Translations under genes and position numbers: made by a program
NCBI GenBank assembly: GCA_024103515.1
Contig: JAGGIK010000007.1
Location: 1-64,000, forward strand
DNA from: Snodgrassella sp.
GTDB taxonomy: Bacteria > Pseudomonadota > Gammaproteobacteria > Burkholderiales > Neisseriaceae
Reading direction: 5' to 3'
DNA: 64,000 bases
Shown: in pieces, positions 59,503 to 64,000 of the stretch
How the letters are laid out: each line of letters starts with the position of its first letter
How positions within the stretch are numbered: position 1 is the stretch's first letter
The notes under the pieces: model-generated
What the model was told of the DNA's origin: nothing
What the model saw: the letters and a program-made list of their open reading frames with translations, nothing else
The model's database searches: none

Positions 59503-60706
59503 AAGACGAAAACTACCTGCATACCGCAGACAAAAACAGCGACAAAGATTTAGTCGCAGCCAAACGGCCACTTCAACTAAAATCAATTCGGATCTGGCCA
59601 ATACTGTCGTGATGCCTGTGATTGAAACTTCTGAAACTCAAACTGAGCTGATCTGTGCCCGCAGTAATAAACAACAGTTTCGCTTCGTATTCATTGCGGT
59701 AACATTAATGACGGTAATACTAGTCTGGTTAATGCAAAATTCTCTTATCACTTATTATCAGCTTGCATATCATAAAAATCAGGATCTAAGTCAGCTCGAA
59801 TTTTTTCCAGTGTGGCAAAAAGGAGCGCTATTAGGAGCCCAATTGAATGAAAGCATCAGTTCACTAAACCAACAGATTAGTGAGTTTAATCGGGAAATGA
59901 TGACTGGTTTTAATGATATGTATGTATACACTCCAGCCTACTTAGCGCAGAAAAAACAGCAAAACGCACAAACTGAAAAACAGCACAGACAGATCGCAAA
60001 AATAGCCAGCAAAGAAAATATGATCAAATCTGACTTTTCTCTTAACAACGATGATCAGGTATTTTTTGCTGGTGATTCAATGATGCAAGGCGTTGCGCCG
60101 CATGTACAAAGATGGCTAAGTGAAAAATATGGCATTAAATCAATTAATCTCAGTAAACAAAGCACTGGTCTGACTTATACTCGGTTCTTTAATTGGGGTA
60201 AAACCATCAGTGATACCCTAGACAACAATCCCAATATTAAAATTCTAGTGGTCTTTCTTGGACCCAATGATCCATGGGATATGCCAAATCCCAACGCAGG
60301 CAGTTTTATTCGCTTCAAAACACCCGAATGGGAAAGTATTTATCGCAATCGCATAAAAGATATTATCGATAACGCCCGCCAGCATCACGTCACTGTTTTA
60401 TGGCTAACCCCACCAAATATGCGACGTGAAAAACTGAATGAACAAATGATCTATTTACGTGATTTAATAAATCATGAAGTCAGTAAAAATCATGGCTATG
60501 TTATTGATACAAGAATAATATTAGGAAATAGTGGTATACAGTTCAGCGATATATTGATACAAACAGATGGACTGAAAATTAAAACTCGCAGCGCTGATGG
60601 CATTCATTTCTCCCTGCAGGGACAAAAGCTTATTGCTAAAACTATATTTGAGCGCTTTAATATTACCGCACAAACCCATACTGATGGTACGTCTGATGAA
60701 CATTAA
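59489..60706 (+). CDS. patB: Peptidoglycan O-acetyltransferase PatB (SGNH, DUF459)
   Basis: This 405-residue, membrane-anchored enzyme is predicted to transfer acetyl groups from PatA to MurNAc in the periplasm. It has a basic cytoplasmic N terminus (about 1-60), one transmembrane helix (about 64-84), a linker with a helical region and a DUF459/SGNH domain. In that domain the nucleophile is Ser197 in FAGDSMMQG, the oxyanion Asn is in LGPNDPWD, and Asp370/His373 are in DGIHFSLQG. The ATG lies inside the end of patA, and GGGG precedes it, so translation is coupled. ape1 overlaps its stop. The role is inferred from gene context and family. Confidence 0.88.
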   Translation: MQTSKRRKLPAYRRQKQRQRFSRSQTATSTKINSDLANTVVMPVIETSETQTELICARSNKQQFRFVFIAVTLMTVILVWLMQNSLITYYQLAYHKNQDLSQLEFFPVWQKGALLGAQLNESISSLNQQISEFNREMMTGFNDMYVYTPAYLAQKKQQNAQTEKQHRQIAKIASKENMIKSDFSLNNDDQVFFAGDSMMQGVAPHVQRWLSEKYGIKSINLSKQSTGLTYTRFFNWGKTISDTLDNNPNIKILVVFLGPNDPWDMPNPNAGSFIRFKTPEWESIYRNRIKDIIDNARQHHVTVLWLTPPNMRREKLNEQMIYLRDLINHEVSKNHGYVIDTRIILGNSGIQFSDILIQTDGLKIKTRSADGIHFSLQGQKLIAKTIFERFNITAQTHTDGTSDEH

Positions 60707-61850
60707 AAAACAACTGACTATTATTTTTTATTCAATCTGGATATCATCCTGTTCGGCCGATCCCATACAACAACCAAAGCAATCCAGCATAAAACCATAT
60801 CAAGACGAACACATTAATCAGGTTGCTAAAGCATTGCAGCAAAAAAAGATTAATATTGTTCAGCTTGGTGACTCACATACTGCAGCAGACTATCTGACTG
60901 ATGCTGCTCGAACTCGCTTACAACAGGAGCTGGGAAATGGCGGCCCTGGATGGGCGATGCCCACTCAGGTTGATGGCATGCGCCTGGCTCGATTCAGCTA
61001 TAGTAATAATGGATGGCAAGCGCTATCAAGCCGAACTCAACAGAATGAGAATTACAGCTTAGGCGGACTGATTGCCAAACCTTCAGTAGGTGCAACATTA
61101 ACTATTAAAGCTCGCCAACAAGAAGCAGAACAAACAGTTATTGTCAGTATTCGCCAAGGACAAGGAGATGATGATCTAAATATTATTGATGCCAACGGAA
61201 GACAGATTGTTTTGTCAGCCAAAAGCAAAGACAATCAGTGGCATTTTAGTAAATTTAATGCTCAGTTTCCCATTACCATCAAGGCCGGCATGAATTTTCA
61301 TACGGCAATTGGTGGATTCTGGGTACGCAACAGCAATATTCATGGTGCAGTTTTTTCTGCCCTAGGCATCAATGGATATCAGTTAAACCAATGGGATCGA
61401 TGGAATAGCCAAGCTTGGCAGAATGAGTTGAATGTTGTTGAACCTGATTTGGTGATTCTGGCTTATGGTACCAATGAAGCATACAACAATATGGATATTG
61501 AATCCGTCAAACAATCCTTACTGAAAACCATTAGTCAGATTCGTACAGCATCCCCTAAAAGCGCGATTATGATTCTAGGGGCACCTGAAAGTTTGAAAAA
61601 TACTGCTGGTAGCTGTGGTAAACGTCCGGCCAAACTGACCGAGTTACAAAACATGCAGAGAGATGTAGCTACCAGTCAGCATACTTTATATTGGGATTGG
61701 CAAGCAGCAATGGGCGGAGAATGTAGCATGAAATCTTGGATCAGTCAGGGACTAGCGCGCAGTGATGGTGTCCATTTCACTTCAAGCGGCTATCAGCGCT
61801 TAGGTTTAGCACTGGCCAACAGCATACTGGCAATGAGAAACAGATATTAA
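60696..61850 (+). CDS. ape1: O-acetylpeptidoglycan esterase Ape1 (lipoprotein)
   Basis: Ape1 removes O-acetyl groups from MurNAc so that lytic transglycosylases can act. The 384-residue protein has a lipoprotein signal (MNIKKQLTIIFYSIWISSC, Cys19). The SGNH domain has Ser60 in QLGDSHTAAD, the Asn of block III in LAYGTNEAYN, and Asp357/His360 in SDGVHFTSSGY. A beta-rich, carbohydrate-binding-like stretch lies around 100-225. ATG 60696 overlaps the end of patB by 11 bases and gives a proper signal peptide; the longer frame from 60597 is a shadow inside patB. It closely parallels the Neisseria Ape1 gene order. Confidence 0.9.
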   Translation: MNIKKQLTIIFYSIWISSCSADPIQQPKQSSIKPYQDEHINQVAKALQQKKINIVQLGDSHTAADYLTDAARTRLQQELGNGGPGWAMPTQVDGMRLARFSYSNNGWQALSSRTQQNENYSLGGLIAKPSVGATLTIKARQQEAEQTVIVSIRQGQGDDDLNIIDANGRQIVLSAKSKDNQWHFSKFNAQFPITIKAGMNFHTAIGGFWVRNSNIHGAVFSALGINGYQLNQWDRWNSQAWQNELNVVEPDLVILAYGTNEAYNNMDIESVKQSLLKTISQIRTASPKSAIMILGAPESLKNTAGSCGKRPAKLTELQNMQRDVATSQHTLYWDWQAAMGGECSMKSWISQGLARSDGVHFTSSGYQRLGLALANSILAMRNRY

Positions 61851-61872
61851 TTTCTGCAAATAAAATGAATAG

Positions 61873-61904
61873 AGCCCGTCAGCTACAGCCCGACAGGCTT
61901 TATC
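61873..61904 (+). terminator. Possible terminator of patA-patB-ape1
   Basis: AGCCCGTC (61873-61880) and GACAGGCT (61892-61899) pair with one mismatch, followed by TTTAT. Weak but well placed between convergent genes. Confidence 0.4.
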
Positions 61905-61920
61905 CGTTGCAAAAAATGCT

Positions 61921-62667
61921 CTAGCGTTTGGCCAGTTCCTGTTGATGCAGATAAGGAAGAATATGCGGACGTACTGGTTGTCCGAAATTATTGGCCACGG
62001 CCTTACTCCAGTTAAGATCCAGACCGCTGCGTTGTTGGTAATAAGCAGCCAACTGCTGATCATATGCAGCAAGCGCCGCCTTATCCATCGGACGGAAAGT
62101 ATTTTCGCTAACCAGTGTAGTTAACGGCATTCGCGGACGATACAGAGGACTTTGTGCCGGATATCCAAGACATAATCCAAATAATGGTGCAGTCAACTTT
62201 GGAAGTTGCAGTATTTCGGTCACTCTGGCTATATCGTTGCGCAATGACCCTATATATACACCACCTAAACCCAGTGATTCTGCTGCCAGCAAACAGTTCT
62301 GCCCCATAATTCCGGCATCCACTGCACCAATAATCAGTGCTTCCGTCCAGTCAAGCTGTGCTTCAGGACAGATCAGACGATGCTTGGAGTAATCGATGCA
62401 AAATACCCAAAACTCAGCAGCGCTACACACATATTTTTGATTGGCTGCTACTTCACACAATGCAGCCCGTTTTTCCGCATCAGTTATGCGAATAATATGA
62501 ACACATTGCATAAAACTTGAAGAAGAAGCTGCTCGCCCAGCCTCCCAAATTGCTTCGCGCTGCTCATCAGATAAGGCCTGCTCAGTAAATTTGCGGATCG
62601 AACAATGCCTATAAATAGTCGGTAAGGTTGCCGCACTGTTTAAATTACTCTGATAACTCATGAACAT
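61921..62667 (-). CDS. NfsA-family FMN-dependent NADPH nitroreductase
   Basis: This is a 248-residue flavin oxidoreductase of the NfsA/FRP group, which reduces nitroaromatics, quinones or flavins with NADPH. It starts with the HCSIRKF segment (the 'RSIRKF' FMN-binding signature). ASSSSFMQC (FMN phosphate), GAVDAGIMGQNCLLAAESLGLGG (dimer and FMN) and LCLGYPAQ follow. The C-terminal part with RPRMPLTTLV and helices resembles NfsA rather than NfsB. ATG at 62667; an in-frame ATG two codons later is possible. It is convergent with ape1 and stands alone. Confidence 0.9.
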   Translation of the reverse strand: MFMSYQSNLNSAATLPTIYRHCSIRKFTEQALSDEQREAIWEAGRAASSSSFMQCVHIIRITDAEKRAALCEVAANQKYVCSAAEFWVFCIDYSKHRLICPEAQLDWTEALIIGAVDAGIMGQNCLLAAESLGLGGVYIGSLRNDIARVTEILQLPKLTAPLFGLCLGYPAQSPLYRPRMPLTTLVSENTFRPMDKAALAAYDQQLAAYYQQRSGLDLNWSKAVANNFGQPVRPHILPYLHQQELAKR

Positions 62668-62973
62668 TCCTTCATATTAATTTGCCTAAATTTGGCCTTT
62701 TTGATCTGACACCAACCGCGTCAACAACAAATTCAATTTTGCTAAAAACAGCTTATTGTATTCCGTTTAATGTCAACAAACAAACCATACTGCTGCCATA
62801 GAGCAATCATACTTAACAATGTTTTTTCCTGCCAGCTATAAACAATATGAATAGTTCTTCCCAAAACTGTAGGGTAGACTATCCTTTGTCCCGATTTTCA
62901 CAATCAAAACAATAATTGATCACTGCATGCAAAATTTCTGTACAATCAACTGTCAGTTTGCAAAAGCATTGCC
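62668..62973. other. Divergent promoter region, nitroreductase/yihY
   Basis: 306 bases without coding potential; no clear operator recognised. Confidence 0.35.
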
Positions 62974-63840
62974 ATGAATAAATCTCTAATCACAAACAGA
63001 TATTTAGAACATCGCCTTCCTCAATTTTTGCTGTTTGTCGGTAGAAATTTCCGTCATTGTCATTTATCTCTCATTGCCACAAAACTAACATTCACAACCT
63101 TGTTGGCACTGGTCCCTTTTTTTACCGTTACAGTCATCATTGTTAATGCTTTTCCAATATTTGCCGATATGGCCGCTCACTTCAACCAATTTTTGAGCAA
63201 TATCATTATTCCAGCAGCAGGAGCAGATTCTGTTGGTGCTTATTTAAACGACTTTCGTGCCAAAGCCAGCAGTTTAACTACTGTTAGTATCAGTTTCATG
63301 TTTATGACTTCATTAATGCTGATTCAAACCATTGAACAGGCATTTAATCAAATTTGGCAGACTCGTGATAAACGGCCGTTGTGGATCCGCATGCTGATTT
63401 ACTGGGCTTTACTCACTCTGGGGCCAGTAATAATGGGAATAAGCCTATCGTTTCTTGGGGTTCTCGCTCATCTAGGCACTCAAGCAACCCACATACCTTT
63501 TGCCAGCACCATTGCCAGTAATCTAACCAATCTCTTCTTAATCATTACCTTATTATTTTTACTGTATAAATTGGTACCCTCTTGTTTCGTACCATGGCGT
63601 TATGCTTTGCTCAGTGCAATCATCGTTGCTGTTGCATTAGATTTAATGCGCAGAGGATTTGCCATATTCATAATCTATTTTAGTAATTATCAGCTGGTTT
63701 ATGGCGCATTTGCCGCGATACCAGTATTTTTAATCTGGTTAAACCTGCTATGGCTATTATTACTGACTGGCGCGGTACTGACATTCTCTTTACCTTACTG
63801 GCGGCGTGAAACTTTTCAGCAGTTTCACCGACACTATTGA
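62974..63840 (+). CDS. YihY/BrkB-family inner-membrane protein
   Basis: This is a 288-residue polytopic membrane protein with six hydrophobic segments. The family pattern is present: ATKLTFTTLLALVPFFTV at helix 1 end, IEQAFNQIWQTRDKRP, LLYKLVPSCFVPWRYAL and YGAFAAIPVFLIWLNLLW. Length equals E. coli YihY. Many Neisseriaceae homologues are longer (about 400 residues) with an extra C-terminal cytoplasmic domain; here the protein ends shortly after the last helix (RRETFQQFHRHY). The function is unresolved in the family (the old RNase BN assignment was withdrawn). It may be co-transcribed with the following frame. Confidence 0.88.
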   Translation: MNKSLITNRYLEHRLPQFLLFVGRNFRHCHLSLIATKLTFTTLLALVPFFTVTVIIVNAFPIFADMAAHFNQFLSNIIIPAAGADSVGAYLNDFRAKASSLTTVSISFMFMTSLMLIQTIEQAFNQIWQTRDKRPLWIRMLIYWALLTLGPVIMGISLSFLGVLAHLGTQATHIPFASTIASNLTNLFLIITLLFLLYKLVPSCFVPWRYALLSAIIVAVALDLMRRGFAIFIIYFSNYQLVYGAFAAIPVFLIWLNLLWLLLLTGAVLTFSLPYWRRETFQQFHRHY

Positions 63841-63937
63841 TCTAAAATGACACCTGTCGGCACAAGACATCCAACAAAATATGCAAAAAGTTATTTTGAA
63901 AAGCAAACTAAATCCGAACAGAAAAATTAATACAAAT

Positions 63938-64000
63938 ATGATGAAAGAAATTTTAAAAATATTAAACACCATAAATTGGGATAAATTGGATTCTGCATCA
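63938..64000 (+). CDS. Start of a further gene, cut by window end
   Basis: ATG at 63938 (or 63941) opens a frame with MMKEILKILNTINWDKLD.. that remains open to the window end (21 codons). It is protein-like in composition and sits about 100 bases downstream of yihY on the same strand. The ribosome site is poor and no family can be named from so few residues. Confidence 0.35.
   Translation, partial: MMKEILKILNTINWDKLDSAS

Noticed and set aside
60597..60695. Longer N terminus for ape1
   Set aside because: These 33 codons lie out of frame inside patB and would destroy the lipoprotein signal that begins at 60696.

Overview
The window reads as a chromosomal segment of a low-GC Neisseriaceae bacterium. 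The best guess is a Snodgrassella-like insect-gut symbiont. The evidence is Neisseria-type gene order and protein sequence (rlmN-pilW-rodZ-ispG-hisS-yfgM-der-hfq without bamB; rpsA-ihfB; a MBOAT/SGNH/Ape1 peptidoglycan O-acetylation cluster) combined with AT-rich, loosely packed intergenic DNA. The organism is inferred from similarity remembered by eye, not from a database search.

Layout. 1-860: decayed insertion sequences. 0.9-10.4 kb: uvrC, a DUF4124 protein, guaB, carA, a LeuE-like exporter and carB; the exporter separates carA from carB, and a structured 305-base leader precedes carA. 10.4-12.1 kb: gene-poor DNA with an IS3-type orfA relic. 12.2-20.5 kb: an SMR efflux gene convergent with a long minus-strand run (hfq, der, yfgM, hisS, ispG, rodZ, pilW, rlmN). 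21.6-26.0 kb: ihfB, rpsA, cmk and an unknown membrane protein, separated by long AT-rich gaps. 26.5-31.7 kb: aroA, ruvB, a phosphomannomutase/phosphoglucomutase and an MFS transporter. 32.5-36.8 kb: trxA, metZ, a decayed IS481-like transposase, yaaA and tRNA-Ser(UGA). 37.4-40.1 kb: an insertion-sequence graveyard (IS481-like and IS256-like relics and an unidentified broken reading frame). 40.2-48.6 kb: a phosphoethanolamine-transferase-like protein, a probable FNR-controlled small RNA, clpA/clpS, a cold-shock protein, ribA with a DUF484 gene, a small YjzC-like protein and a PAP2-type membrane protein. 49.0-53.7 kb: a cca-glnD-nnrD operon. 53.8-57.4 kb: an aspartate/glutamate racemase, gph and a cation-diffusion zinc-type exporter under a MerR-type promoter. 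58.0-61.9 kb: the patA-patB-ape1 cluster. 61.9-64.0 kb: an NfsA-type nitroreductase, a YihY/BrkB membrane protein and the start of a further reading frame.

Most genes are housekeeping: pyrimidine/arginine and purine synthesis, isoprenoids, aromatic amino acids, translation, DNA repair, proteolysis and nitrogen signalling. Envelope functions suited to life on a host are also present: type IV pilus assembly (PilW), cell shape (RodZ), lipid A-type decoration and peptidoglycan O-acetylation against lysozyme.

The most notable non-coding signals are a class-II FNR promoter driving a transcript of about 60 nucleotides (41.9-42.0 kb), a MerR-family operator in a 19-bp spacer upstream of the cation exporter (57.45 kb), a leader-peptide/attenuator-like arrangement before carA (5.1-5.2 kb), and a palindrome plus leader hairpin before rpsA (23.7 kb).
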